From Bin5 sp965242905 (lineage in GTDB: Bacteria; Chloroflexota; Anaerolineae; Caldilineales; Caldilineaceae): a DNA stretch of 64,000 nucleotides. The stretch lies in the NCBI GenBank assembly GCA_965242905.1, contig CBDETM010000002.1, forward strand, positions 1,550,001 through 1,614,000, given 5' to 3'. Numbering within the stretch: position 1 is the stretch's first letter; every line of letters begins with the position of its first letter. Both the position numbers and the translations under genes were made by a program. A model generated the notes under the pieces. That model did not search any database, had not been told where the DNA came from, and worked only from the letters and a program-made list of their open reading frames with translations. Positions 7,706 through 15,829 of this stretch are shown piece by piece.

Positions 7706-8683
7706 ATGATTGAACTAAAAAGAAACCAGTTGATTTTTCGATTTCCGGAGGTACATAGGGATGCCGAGTGCCGGATCTCGTTCCAGCGCACGTTGCGCAT
7801 ACCTGACGATAACCGAGCATACTCGCTGCCGCCGGGGCTGGGAAAGTTTCCGCTTAATCTCGTGGACGACTACACAGAGAGTGTGCCAGCGGGTTGGAAC
7901 GCGCACGGAGGCGTCTTCCTGCCGATGTACCAGGCGGAGGCGATGTGGCTCAATTTCAGCGGGTCGTATCCGATGGCGGTGAAGGTGGCTGCGGGCAAGA
8001 TCAATGCGGTGACGGGTGAGGGCTGGGAGAACGAGCTTTGCGAACAGCCGCAGGACTATGTGGTGATCCCGGATCAGCCCTGGCTGGACGGTTTCAGTGT
8101 CATGAAGGGGATGATCCGGCAGTTTGTGGCGATGCCTCTTGGCGAGGGATATACGGCGGAGGAGCAGTTGACGGGAGAGGCGGAGCACGGCGGGCTGCAG
8201 ATTGTGGTCTATCCCATTAAGCCGTCGTATTACGAGAGAGAGGAAGAGGAGTTCATTCCCATGTCCTACGCTCCGCTACGCGCCTATTCCGGGCCCGCTG
8301 AGGAGATGGGTCTGGCTCCGGGCGGGCTGATGCGGCAGGAGATTTACGAGGACGATTATGGTTTGGAGGCGTGGGAGACGTCGGTGCGCTCGCGTTGTTA
8401 CGTGCATATTGTGAACAGCGTGCAGTTCTATAGTGTGACGGGCACTCATCCGCCGAGCATGCCGCCGACGGCGCTGGAGTATACGAAGGCGGGGCTGCCG
8501 TGGTTTGACTATTACGGGGGTGATCTGAAGGCGTTGGAGGGCGCGGAGAAGCTGGCGGGGCTGGACAGTGTTGCGGTGAAGAAGCTGAAGAAGGGTGAGG
8601 GTGTGCTGGCGGATAATGAGGCGGTGGTGCCGAAGGTGGTGAAGAGGTTAGGGAAGGGGAAGGTGAGAGAGGGGGAGTTTTAG
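7706..8683 (+). CDS. Conserved protein of unknown function
   Basis: A 325-residue protein with no signal peptide and no membrane helix. It carries motifs I recognise from a widespread uncharacterised bacterial family (sometimes mislabelled 'integral membrane protein'): EAMWLNFSGSYPMAVKVAAG, VVIPDQPWLDG, RQFVAMPLGEGYTAEEQLTG and HGGLQIVVYPIKP. A Lys-rich tail ends the protein. Start ATG has AGGAGG 8 bases upstream. It follows an XRE regulator, which may control it. The conserved aromatic/acidic motifs suggest a ligand-binding or enzymatic fold, but no reaction can be assigned. Confidence 0.75.
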   Translation: MIELKRNQLIFRFPEVHRDAECRISFQRTLRIPDDNRAYSLPPGLGKFPLNLVDDYTESVPAGWNAHGGVFLPMYQAEAMWLNFSGSYPMAVKVAAGKINAVTGEGWENELCEQPQDYVVIPDQPWLDGFSVMKGMIRQFVAMPLGEGYTAEEQLTGEAEHGGLQIVVYPIKPSYYEREEEEFIPMSYAPLRAYSGPAEEMGLAPGGLMRQEIYEDDYGLEAWETSVRSRCYVHIVNSVQFYSVTGTHPPSMPPTALEYTKAGLPWFDYYGGDLKALEGAEKLAGLDSVAVKKLKKGEGVLADNEAVVPKVVKRLGKGKVREGEF

Positions 8684-8800
8684 GGTTTTGGGAAGATCAA
8701 GACATGCGAAGAGCGCCATGTCCCGTTGCCCCCTGCATTTTGACATTGCGATAGTGGGCGTCGAGGCTGGCGCAATTCTTTTGTACGAGAATGATGTGGA

Positions 8801-8821
8801 GGCGGACTATAGGAGTCCGCC
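8801..8821. terminator. Hairpin between convergent genes
   Basis: GGCGGACT (8801-8808), loop ATAGG, AGTCCGCC (8814-8821): an 8-bp perfect stem placed between the ends of the 7706 gene and the minus-strand gene at 8829. There is no clear T-tract on either side, so termination is inferred from position. Confidence 0.4.
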
Positions 8822-8828
8822 CGGTGGA

Positions 8829-9041
8829 TCAGGAGTCTTGTCGAACGTCCGATGTGCCTCTGTCCAGATACTTTCTTGGAAGTGCGTCGACCTTTCGAAC
8901 ATTCATCACGACGACTGTGTTCTTCATCATCGCAGACAGGTTGTCTGTGGCGGCAGTGCCTTGCGAAATCGCTGGAGCCATGCCCGTTGGTGATGGCATT
9001 TGATTCTTTGTGGTTCGGCTGCTATGCGTCTTCGGCTTCAT
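8829..9041 (-). CDS. Small ORF overlapping the protease 3' end
   Basis: A 70-residue Lys/Thr/Met-rich protein (MKPKTHSSRTTKNQMPSP...). The ATG at 9041 lies 20 bases inside the 3' end of the SDH-type protease gene and is preceded by GGTGGAGG at 5-base spacing, an unusually good ribosome site. The overlap suggests translational coupling to the protease. I do not recognise the family. The fortuitous-ORF alternative is real, since the ribosome site also encodes part of the protease C-terminus. Confidence 0.45.
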   Translation of the reverse strand: MKPKTHSSRTTKNQMPSPTGMAPAISQGTAATDNLSAMMKNTVVVMNVRKVDALPRKYLDRGTSDVRQDS

Positions 9042-10026
9042 GGAACCTCCACCCTTCAAACTGGCGTTGATCACCTATTGCGTCGCCTATAAAGCCCGGC
9101 TGAACCTCAACCCTTTGACGGACTACCTCTCCTTCGCTGACATATAGGTGAGAGCCCCCTGACACGCTTTCAATCAGAGCACGCCGAAAAGTGTAACTGG
9201 CACGGTCCTGGCTCCCCAAAAAAGAGTTCACGTCAAAAGGAGTAGTAAGTTCCAAATCTTCGGCAATATTATCATACAACTCCTTTATGAGGTAGTAGAA
9301 TTCCCATGAAGGCGTTTCAATAGGAAGCCCGAGGAGTTCCCGAGCCTCGCGCCGATAGACTGTATAGTCGTGGCTCCCTGATTCACTGCAAAGAAAGTCC
9401 AGAATCTTTTCTATGTCTTCCTGCCTGTCCATATGATTGGACAGGAGACGCCGTCCGAGCATACGGATTTGTGAGCGAATTCGATAGGTATGTCCCAGGA
9501 CGAGAGGATGAACTTCCTGCGTGAGACTTTCAAATATCTGAGCGATCGGCTCATGACCCAGCGCCTCGCGCGCCTGCTCGAGGAAGGCAGTTACATCTTC
9601 CACGCTTACAGGTACCCTTGCTGCCGGTTCACCTCCGGGCAGTTGAGGATTCAGCGGAGTAGTCACACTAGGGTCAATAGGGCCCAACGTGGCCTGTTTG
9701 GTCATTACCAAGTTATCGGCTCCAAGGCAGAGTAGCGTCCCTGCACTATGGCACTTCGCCGGAATAATGATTTCAAGTTCATCACAGAATGTGCGGAGAA
9801 GATTGGCGAGACTCCAAGCAGAAAGCGTTTCACCGCCTCTTGTATAGAGTATGAGGGAAATCTTGTCGACAACTTTGATAGTGTCGAGATGGTGAACGAA
9901 TAAGTCGAGTACCTCAGAGGCCATCTTGGTTTCAAGACCGCGCCGATCTCCTGTGAAGTATACAAGCACTTTCGAGTTGCGCGCCTGCTCAATGTCCTCA
10001 TAAAGGGCGATTCTCTCCGCGTCCAT
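9022..10026 (-). CDS. SDH-type (ClpP/crotonase-fold) serine protease
   Basis: A 334-residue cytoplasmic protein of the SDH protease family, related to SppA/ClpP folds. The N-terminal half has VLVYFTGDR, ISLILYTRGGETLSAW (the oxyanion-type Gly-Gly turn), and KCHSAGTLLCLGAD, with the likely nucleophile Ser94. ATLGPIDPSV follows, as in other SDH/SppA-like proteins. The C-terminal 150 residues are helical with no known motif. I chose ATG 10026, 6 bases after GGAG; a TTG 12 bases upstream is in frame. It may process membrane or signal peptides but has no TM segment of its own. It overlaps a small ORF at its 3' end. Confidence 0.75.
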   Translation of the reverse strand: MDAERIALYEDIEQARNSKVLVYFTGDRRGLETKMASEVLDLFVHHLDTIKVVDKISLILYTRGGETLSAWSLANLLRTFCDELEIIIPAKCHSAGTLLCLGADNLVMTKQATLGPIDPSVTTPLNPQLPGGEPAARVPVSVEDVTAFLEQAREALGHEPIAQIFESLTQEVHPLVLGHTYRIRSQIRMLGRRLLSNHMDRQEDIEKILDFLCSESGSHDYTVYRREARELLGLPIETPSWEFYYLIKELYDNIAEDLELTTPFDVNSFLGSQDRASYTFRRALIESVSGGSHLYVSEGEVVRQRVEVQPGFIGDAIGDQRQFEGWRFHEAEDA

Positions 10027-10083
10027 AGAAAGCTCCAATTTGGGGGATAAAGGGAACGTTTCGAATGTCTTGCAAAAGCATGG

Positions 10084-10117
10084 GCAGCTTCCCTAGACCA
10101 AGCACCTAGGAAGCTGC
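10084..10117. terminator. Hairpin between Rieske gene and protease gene
   Basis: GCAGCTTCC (10084-10092) pairs with GGAAGCTGC (10109-10117), extended by TAG/CTA inside. It sits between the end of the Rieske/amidohydrolase operon and the start of the protease gene, both on the minus strand. A short T-run follows on that strand. Terminator or 5'-leader structure; position favours terminator. Confidence 0.4.
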
Positions 10118-10222
10118 TCAGAATTCTCCTTAGCGTACTAAGTTGGAAGGTGGGTAAGAGCGACAGAACTTGAGAAAGGTAATGCCGTTCCATCCTATCA
10201 GGAAGGCGGAACTCCGCCAAAT

Positions 10223-10573
10223 TCACGCGTACAAAACGACCTGCTCGTCTTCGACTTCTACGCGGTAGGTGCGGACGCGGAGGTTGGGGTCGTAGAGGGC
10301 CTGGCCGGTTTTGATGTCGAATTCCCATTGGTGCCAGGGGCATTTGAGGATTTCGCCTTCGCGGGTGTAGGTCATGCCGGTGAGGCCGTCGGGGAGGACG
10401 AGGGGGCGGAGGCGGCCGCGGCAGAGGGGGCCGGCCCTGTGGGGACAGATGTTGCGGAGGGCGTAGTAGTCGCCGTCGAGGTTGAAGACGCCGATTTCGC
10501 GGCCGTTGACGGTGACGATTTTGCGGCCGCCGGGGGGGATTTCGGCGGCGGTTGCGATTACGTGGGCAGGCAT
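10223..10573 (-). CDS. Rieske [2Fe-2S] ferredoxin-type protein
   Basis: A 116-residue single-domain Rieske protein. The cluster ligands are all present: Cys43 and His45 in CPHRAG, Cys78 and His81 in CPWHQWEFD. It has no membrane anchor, so it is a soluble electron carrier like the ferredoxin of multi-component dioxygenases. The ATG overlaps the amidohydrolase stop (ATGA), so it is coupled to that gene. No oxygenase alpha subunit lies in the window, so its redox partner is elsewhere, or the protein serves the amidohydrolase pathway in some other way. Confidence 0.9.
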   Translation of the reverse strand: MPAHVIATAAEIPPGGRKIVTVNGREIGVFNLDGDYYALRNICPHRAGPLCRGRLRPLVLPDGLTGMTYTREGEILKCPWHQWEFDIKTGQALYDPNLRVRTYRVEVEDEQVVLYA

Positions 10574-11742
10574 CAGTTGAGGCCGTAGAGCTCGGCGGCG
10601 GTGTCGTACATGACGCGGGGCCGCAGTTTTTTGTCGAGCGAGCGCATGAGGCCGCTCGGTTCTTCCCAGTCCCAGTGGGGATAGTCGCTGGCGAAGACGA
10701 GGACTTCGTCGGCGTGGAGCCAGTCCAGGTAGGTTTCGAGGGACTGGCGGTTGGGCAGGTTGGGGAAGGGCTGGGTGCCAAAGCGGATGTGCTGGCGCAG
10801 GTATTCGCTGGGCAGACGCTTGAGCCAGGGCGTGTAGTCGCGCAGGCTCTTCCAGTCGGAGTCCATATGCCACATTAGGCCGGGGACCCAGAAGGTGTCG
10901 AGCTCGATGAAGAGGAACTTGAAGTTGGGGAACTTTTCGAAGACGCCTTCGCAGATGAGGCTGGCGGTATGGGCCATGGCGATCTGGGGGCGGGCCATGC
11001 GCATCTCCAGATAGTAGGTGGGGTAGCCGGCTGCGGTGGGCGGTGCGGAGAAGCCGGCGCCCTCGCCGCCGAAGTGGACGCACATGGGCAGTCCGTTGCG
11101 CTCGCAGGCTTCGTAGATGGGGTGATAAATGCGGTTGCCGAACGGGTGCAGGCTGCCGGCGGGCATCAGAACCTGGGCGACGCCGGGATGATCGCCGAGG
11201 CGGTCAATTTCGGCGGCGGCCTGCTGGGGGTCGGCGGGCGCGATGTGGATGGAAGCCTTCATGCGGTCATCCTTGGCCACCCACTCATCCAGGGTCCAGT
11301 CGTTGTGGGCGCGGCAGTAGGCGGCAGCGTAATCGACCATGGGATGCACGGCCATACTGTACGGCGCGCCGGCGCCGGTGAGGACGGCCACGTCGATGCC
11401 GTAGCTGTCCAGATGCTTCCTGCTACAGACTTCAGGGATGGTTGACGGGTCGGGCTCCCCCTCGGTACCCTCCCACAGGTCCTGGCGGGCGTGCCCTCCT
11501 GGCATGTTTGTATAGGGCATGCTGGGCGCCATCAAGCCGAAATCCTTGCTCTGTTCCACGTATTGGCGCGGCATGTAGGGGAAAAGGACCTCCACGTTGG
11601 GCGGCTCGTGGTGCACGTCGCAGTCGATGATCCGCTGTCGCGTGCCGGACTGTTCCTTGGGCGTTTCAGAAGGCGTTGTTTCGGCTTGATTTGTTGGAGA
11701 GACGCTGTCGCTGCCAGTTCGCTCCATCACCACGGTCGCCAT
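10573..11742 (-). CDS. Amidohydrolase family (amidohydrolase_2) protein
   Basis: A 389-residue TIM-barrel metal hydrolase or decarboxylase. The first metal motif D-x-H is in IIDCDVHHEP (Asp42, His44). A later His is in MCVHFGGEG (about 220), and the catalytic Asp is in FASDYPHWDWEEP (about 345), which resembles the ACMSD/gamma-resorcylate decarboxylase branch. The first 35 residues are a polar Thr/Ser/Glu extension. Start ATG follows AAGGAG. It is coupled to a Rieske protein and lies next to two RraA/HMG-aldolase-like genes, which fits degradation of an aromatic or dicarboxylic compound. Exact substrate is unknown. Confidence 0.85.
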   Translation of the reverse strand: MATVVMERTGSDSVSPTNQAETTPSETPKEQSGTRQRIIDCDVHHEPPNVEVLFPYMPRQYVEQSKDFGLMAPSMPYTNMPGGHARQDLWEGTEGEPDPSTIPEVCSRKHLDSYGIDVAVLTGAGAPYSMAVHPMVDYAAAYCRAHNDWTLDEWVAKDDRMKASIHIAPADPQQAAAEIDRLGDHPGVAQVLMPAGSLHPFGNRIYHPIYEACERNGLPMCVHFGGEGAGFSAPPTAAGYPTYYLEMRMARPQIAMAHTASLICEGVFEKFPNFKFLFIELDTFWVPGLMWHMDSDWKSLRDYTPWLKRLPSEYLRQHIRFGTQPFPNLPNRQSLETYLDWLHADEVLVFASDYPHWDWEEPSGLMRSLDKKLRPRVMYDTAAELYGLN

Positions 11743-11811
11743 TTTGGGCTCCTTTCCTTTGCTTCCTCCGCATAAACCAACTGCAGGCGGGACCGTCGTC
11801 CCAGCTTGTCG

Positions 11812-12555
11812 TTATGTTTTGTCCTGCTTGAGGGCTGCGCGCGCCTGTTCGAGAATATCGGGCCCGGGCGGATAGTGTCTGCCGGGCACAACTCTTTCGG
11901 CCAGGATGCGCTCTTTGGCAAGCCCTTCTGCGGTCTCGTAGACCTCGGTGAGTTCGACGCACTCCTCGGCGAACCAGGAGGGTACTACGACCACGCCATC
12001 GTCGTCGCCGACGAGCACGTCGCCGGGGCATACGAGGGCGCCGCCGCACTGGATGTTCACGTTTTCCTCTGCAGGGAAGGCCCAAGGCCCGCCGCCATAA
12101 GGGGTTCTATCGCGGGCATAGATGATGAGGCCGTAGTTCTCCTCCACCATGATATCGAGGTCGCGGATGCCGCCATCGCACACTACGCCGTCGGCGTTGT
12201 TCATTCTGAGTTGCAGGCCTTTCACGTCGCCAAAGACTGCGGCGGAGGCGTTGCCCATAATGTCGACAACGAGTACGTCGCCGGGGCCGCAGCGGGACAT
12301 GGCCTGGTAGTCGATAGCATTCTCGCCGCCTGGCGTCATTGCGGCCAGGTCGGGGCGGGGCGGCAGGTAGCGCATGGTACGGGCGCGGGCGGCGAGACGC
12401 TGGCCCGGCGTGTATGGGCGCACATTATGCATAAAGGGAAGGGGCACGTTTGCGTAGGTATGGACGATGTGCCATACGGTGGCTACCGGCAGTTTCTTGA
12501 AGCGGTCCAGGATCGATTGCGGCACTTCTACAGGTGTAAAGGAGCGTTCGGTCAT
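11812..12555 (-). CDS. RraA/HMG-aldolase family protein, copy 1
   Basis: A 247-residue protein of the RraA-like fold used by class II 4-hydroxy-4-methyl-2-oxoglutarate (HMG/CHA) aldolases. It has GDVKGLQLRMNNADGVVCDG followed by GIRD, the family's active-site segment with the Arg-Asp pair, and VCPGDVLVGDDDGVVVVP. The sequence is close to the second copy at 13151 from end to end, so these are recent paralogues. In aromatic catabolism such aldolases split the final C6-7 oxo-acid to pyruvate, which would fit the amidohydrolase next door. A -10-like TATGAT lies at 12637-12632. Confidence 0.85.
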   Translation of the reverse strand: MTERSFTPVEVPQSILDRFKKLPVATVWHIVHTYANVPLPFMHNVRPYTPGQRLAARARTMRYLPPRPDLAAMTPGGENAIDYQAMSRCGPGDVLVVDIMGNASAAVFGDVKGLQLRMNNADGVVCDGGIRDLDIMVEENYGLIIYARDRTPYGGGPWAFPAEENVNIQCGGALVCPGDVLVGDDDGVVVVPSWFAEECVELTEVYETAEGLAKERILAERVVPGRHYPPGPDILEQARAALKQDKT

Positions 12556-12950
12556 CGGGCGTCTCCGGAGAATCGGTGAACGGTGAAAGTGCAGGCGTTA
12601 GTTAGAGCTCTCAGGCTGCTACGGTCGCATGATCATACGCGAAAACGGGCGATTCGTCCACCAGGTGCAATGGTGCGGGCGGAGCGAGCGAGTTCTGGCC
12701 GCGTTGGCCGCCAAGGGCAGCGCTCGTTGCAGGTGTCCTGAGGGTGCAGTTCAGTTTTGGGGCGAGAAAGGTCAGGTGCGGGCATCGTGCCAGTGGTGGG
12801 TGAAATTGCTTGCTGTGTATTGAACGGGTGGCAGGTGGGCAGGCACAAGGCCGGCACTACGGGAGCGGGTCGGGGGGTGGGGCGAAGCATGGTTGCAGCG
12901 GGTGGACAAGGTCATAATGCGCTCACACTCGCTGCGGCGGGAGGTTTAGG

Positions 12951-13009
12951 GGGGGCGTTGCGGGGGCGGAGCCCCCGCACAAGGGAGGGCCGAATAGGCC
13001 CGACCGCCC
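12951..13009. repeat. 59-bp dispersed repeat core, copy 1
   Basis: Identical over 59 bases to 23126-23184 and 55419-55477. It contains two hairpins: TGCGGGGGC-GGA-GCCCCCGCA and GGGCC-GAATA-GGCCC. In each case a heptamer array follows within about 20 bases. REP/MITE-like intergenic repeat; no ORF. Confidence 0.8.
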
Positions 13010-13012
13010 AAA

Positions 13013-13046
13013 CTGCAGTGGTCAGTGGTTAGTGGTCAGTTGTCAG
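13013..13046 (+). repeat. Heptamer array after 59-bp core
   Basis: CTGCAG (13013-13018) then TGGTCAG, TGGTTAG, TGGTCAG, TTGTCAG (13019-13046). Confidence 0.7.
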
Positions 13047-13150
13047 AGGGGGCGCTTCCTTAGCCTCAGTGTGTATTTCGGAGTGGTTATGGTTGGTCTG
13101 CCGCAAAAAGTATTCGAGTGTTCGCCCCCATATTGGTATGCACGCTGTCC

Positions 13151-13888
13151 TTACTTTTGCTTGCGGGCGGCGCGCACCTGCTCGTATGTTTCCGGGCCGG
13201 GCGGGTAGTACTTTCCGGGCACGACGCCTTCGGCAAGGATGCGTTGCTTGATCATCTCCTCGGCTTCCTCGTGCACCTCGGTCAGCTCGACGCACTCTTC
13301 GGCGAACCAGGAGGGCACGACGACGACGCCGTCGGCATCGCCAACGAGGACGTCACCGGGGCGGACGAGGGCGCCGCCGCACTGGACGTCGACATTTTCC
13401 TGGGCGGGGATGGCGTAGGGGACGCCGCCGAGGGGGGTGCGGTCGCGGGCGTAGATGATGAGGCCGTACTCCTCCTGCACCATGATGTCGAGGTCGCGGA
13501 TACCGCCATCGGTGACGACGCCGTCGGCGTTGGTCATCTTGAGCTGGAGCGCTTTGACGTCGCCGAAGATGCAGGGCCGGGCATCGCCCATGACGTCGCA
13601 GACGAGGACGTCGCCGGGGCCGCAGCGGCCCATGGCCTTGTACTCGGGCGAATTTTCGCCAATCTGCACCTCGGCCTGCAGGTCGGGGCGGGGCGGCAGA
13701 TAGCGCAGGGTGCGGGCGCGGGCGGCGAGTTGCTGGCCGGGGGTGCAGAGGCGCACGTCACTCATATAGGGAAGGGGGACGCCGGCGTAGCGATGGACGG
13801 AGTTCCATACGGTGGCGACCGGCAGTTTCTTGAAGCGGTCCAGAATGTGTTGCGGCACTTCGACCGGTGAAAAGGAGCGATCGGTCAT
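13151..13888 (-). CDS. RraA/HMG-aldolase family protein, copy 2
   Basis: A 245-residue paralogue of the 11812-12555 gene. It keeps the same framework: MTDRSFSPVEVPQHILDRFK at the start, ADGVVTDGGIRDLDIM at the active site and RPGDVLVGDADGVVVVPSW near the end. The two differ mainly at surface positions, so both are probably functional. The pair is separated by a repeat-rich spacer rather than forming a tight operon. A TATGAT -10 candidate lies at 14062-14057. Confidence 0.85.
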   Translation of the reverse strand: MTDRSFSPVEVPQHILDRFKKLPVATVWNSVHRYAGVPLPYMSDVRLCTPGQQLAARARTLRYLPPRPDLQAEVQIGENSPEYKAMGRCGPGDVLVCDVMGDARPCIFGDVKALQLKMTNADGVVTDGGIRDLDIMVQEEYGLIIYARDRTPLGGVPYAIPAQENVDVQCGGALVRPGDVLVGDADGVVVVPSWFAEECVELTEVHEEAEEMIKQRILAEGVVPGKYYPPGPETYEQVRAARKQK

Positions 13889-14258
13889 CGGGTGTCTCCT
13901 GGTGGGGTGGGTACGAGAATGTATTGCGCGCGCCGGGCGTGTCAGGATTTGGAAACGGTCAATCAGTGAATACGGAGGACGCGTGGGGCGGCGCCAAATT
14001 CTACTCCAGTCGGGGCACAGGAGCAGGTCTTTGGGGGAGGGCCCAACCGCGTCGTGATCATACTCGAAATCGGGGGAAATGCCTATCAGAAAGGGGGTTG
14101 GATTCGGGGCAGAGTGGAGAGCGTTTTGGGTGGTCCGGAGTTCGGTGGCTGGCGAGCGTGTCCGTTTGCAGAAGCGGGAATTGTCTGAAACAGTTTCGTT
14201 ACGGAGTCGAATTCAGTGTAAGATAGACAGATTGTGCCCACTACGGAAAAGCCCCTCC
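13889..14258. other. Divergent intergenic region
   Basis: Lies between RraA copy 2 (minus) and an MFS gene (plus). It holds the TATGAT box at 14057-14062 (minus strand), shared with the upstream region of RraA copy 1. No gene or strong plus-strand promoter recognised; a TGTAAGAT sequence near 14217 could be the -10 for the MFS gene. Confidence 0.4.
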
Positions 14259-15641
14259 ATGAAATCGAGTGAATCCACGCCAGCCGCCGCTGCGACGCGG
14301 TCGCATTGGGGTCTGTTAATCGCCCTGATGATACCGGTGGGCATGGCGACGATGAATATGTCGATGTTCGGCGTGGCCCTGCCGACGGTCCGGGATGCGT
14401 TCGCGGTGGATGCGGACATGACGGCCTGGCTGCTGGCGGCATACAGTCTGCCGTTCGTAATATTCATGCCGCTGTACGGCAAGCTGGGTGACAGCCTGGG
14501 CAAGGCGCGTCTCTTTCAGAGCGGAATCGTCTTCTTTTTTGCCGGTTCCTTGATCTGTGTGCTGGCGAGAAGCTTGCCGCAACTCCTGATCGGCCGCGTA
14601 TTGCAGGGGATGGGCACGGCGGGCTACTACCCCCTTTGCATCGCCATTATCGCGGAGCGATTTCCGGCGGGGCAGCGGGGCAGGGCGATGGGAACGTGGA
14701 GCTCGGTGGCGCCGGGCGCATCGACGTTGGGCCCGCTATTGGGCGGGTTTGCAGTCGATAATTTCGGCTGGAACTATGTTTTCGTGCCGAGCCTGCTGGT
14801 CGCGCTGATCGCTCTTTGGGCGGCGTACCTGCGGGTGCCGTCGCAGCGCCCGATTCGCGGGGAGGGGTTGCAGGCGTTCGACTGGCTGGGCGCGGTCCTA
14901 TTGGGTGGGGCACTCGTCTGCGGGATATTTTTCCTCTCGAGCCGCACGGTAACCGGTGTGGAGCCGCTGCGCGACTGGCGGCTGCTGGCGGCCGCGGTGG
15001 GATTGGGGCTGCTGTTCTGGCGGCGGGAGGGCCGGACGCCGCGACCGCTTGTCAATTTCTCTCTCTACCGGCGCAAGAATTTCGGGGTTGCCTCGCTGGC
15101 GGCCGGGTTCCGCATGGTGATCATGCATACGGCCATGTTTCTGAATGTATTGTTTCTGACCGATGTATACGGGTTGGATGCGATTGAACTGGGCATTTTC
15201 ACGACGATCTTTTCCGGCGCGATTTTTGCCACGACCCAGGTTGGAGGTCAGTTGGCGGACCGTATGCACTCCCGCTGGCTTGTGGGAGGGAGTTTCGCAG
15301 TGATGATCTGTGCGCTGGCCGTTCTGGCGTTGTTCCCGTTGCCGTTGCTGGGGGCGGCAGCGATGATGCTGACGCAGTCGCTGGCGGGCGGGCTGGCGAT
15401 GGCTGCGCTCCACCGTGCGGCGATGGAGGAGATCCCGATGGAAGAGAGCGGGTCGGCGGCGGGGCTGTACAGCACGGCGCGATTTGGCGGCGGCGTGGTG
15501 GGTGCGACGATCGCGGGGGTGGCCCTGCAACAGTCACTCCTGTTTACTCCGGGGCCGCTGGAGGCTTACCAGTGGGTGTTTGGAATGGTTGCGGTGATCA
15601 GTTTGGCGAGTCTGGCGGTGGCGTGGAGGTTGGAGCGGTGA
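14259..15641 (+). CDS. MFS transporter, DHA2 (EmrB/QacA-like) family
   Basis: A 460-residue inner-membrane exporter with about 14 hydrophobic helices. The first helix context MIPVGMATMNMSMFGVALP and the next MTAWLLAAYSLPFVIFMPLYG with GKLGDSLGKARLF are classic DHA2 motifs (D-x-T-x-x-N-V-A-L-P variant, then motif A). Motif C-like GVALQQS/GGGVVGATIAG lies late in the protein. I chose ATG 14259 because the in-frame extension upstream is not hydrophobic or conserved-looking. It is divergent from the RraA genes and might export a pathway intermediate or a drug. Confidence 0.85.
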   Translation: MKSSESTPAAAATRSHWGLLIALMIPVGMATMNMSMFGVALPTVRDAFAVDADMTAWLLAAYSLPFVIFMPLYGKLGDSLGKARLFQSGIVFFFAGSLICVLARSLPQLLIGRVLQGMGTAGYYPLCIAIIAERFPAGQRGRAMGTWSSVAPGASTLGPLLGGFAVDNFGWNYVFVPSLLVALIALWAAYLRVPSQRPIRGEGLQAFDWLGAVLLGGALVCGIFFLSSRTVTGVEPLRDWRLLAAAVGLGLLFWRREGRTPRPLVNFSLYRRKNFGVASLAAGFRMVIMHTAMFLNVLFLTDVYGLDAIELGIFTTIFSGAIFATTQVGGQLADRMHSRWLVGGSFAVMICALAVLALFPLPLLGAAAMMLTQSLAGGLAMAALHRAAMEEIPMEESGSAAGLYSTARFGGGVVGATIAGVALQQSLLFTPGPLEAYQWVFGMVAVISLASLAVAWRLER

Positions 15642-15642
15642 A

Positions 15643-15662
15643 CTGCAGGGGTTAGGGGTCAG
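15643..15662 (+). repeat. Short CTGCAG-headed heptamer tract
   Basis: One base after the MFS stop codon: CTGCAG, GGGTTAG, GGGTCAG. Same family and orientation as the other arrays. Confidence 0.6.
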
Positions 15663-15829
15663 TGGGTGGCGCCAGGGGGGGAGGGGTTGTGGGATAGTTG
15701 GGGGCAGGCAAACTCTCTTATTGCGGAAGTTGGTGGGATTGCACGCAGGATTGGTGGTGTTCGAGAAGCGAGACAGGATTGGATCCAGGACTGTCTGTGC
15801 CATGGTTTCAACTGCTGGCGGCTTCTATC

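Larger units (their letters stand above)
12556..13150. other. Intergenic region with repeats between the RraA paralogues
   Basis: No gene recognised. On the minus strand a TGGACG-N17-TATGAT promoter candidate for RraA copy 1 ends at 12632. The same GTATGATCA context recurs upstream of copy 2 (14057-14062), so the upstream DNA was duplicated with the gene. From about 12880 to 13110 the region is a member of the dispersed repeat family that also occurs at 23050-23320 and 55380-55680. It holds the 59-bp core and a heptamer array. Confidence 0.55.

Noticed and set aside
11812..13888. RraA regulators of RNase E
   Set aside because: Length and the GIRD/DGVVVVP motifs are shared with HMG-aldolase-type members, and the catabolic neighbours favour an enzyme; RNase E inhibition is not supported by context.
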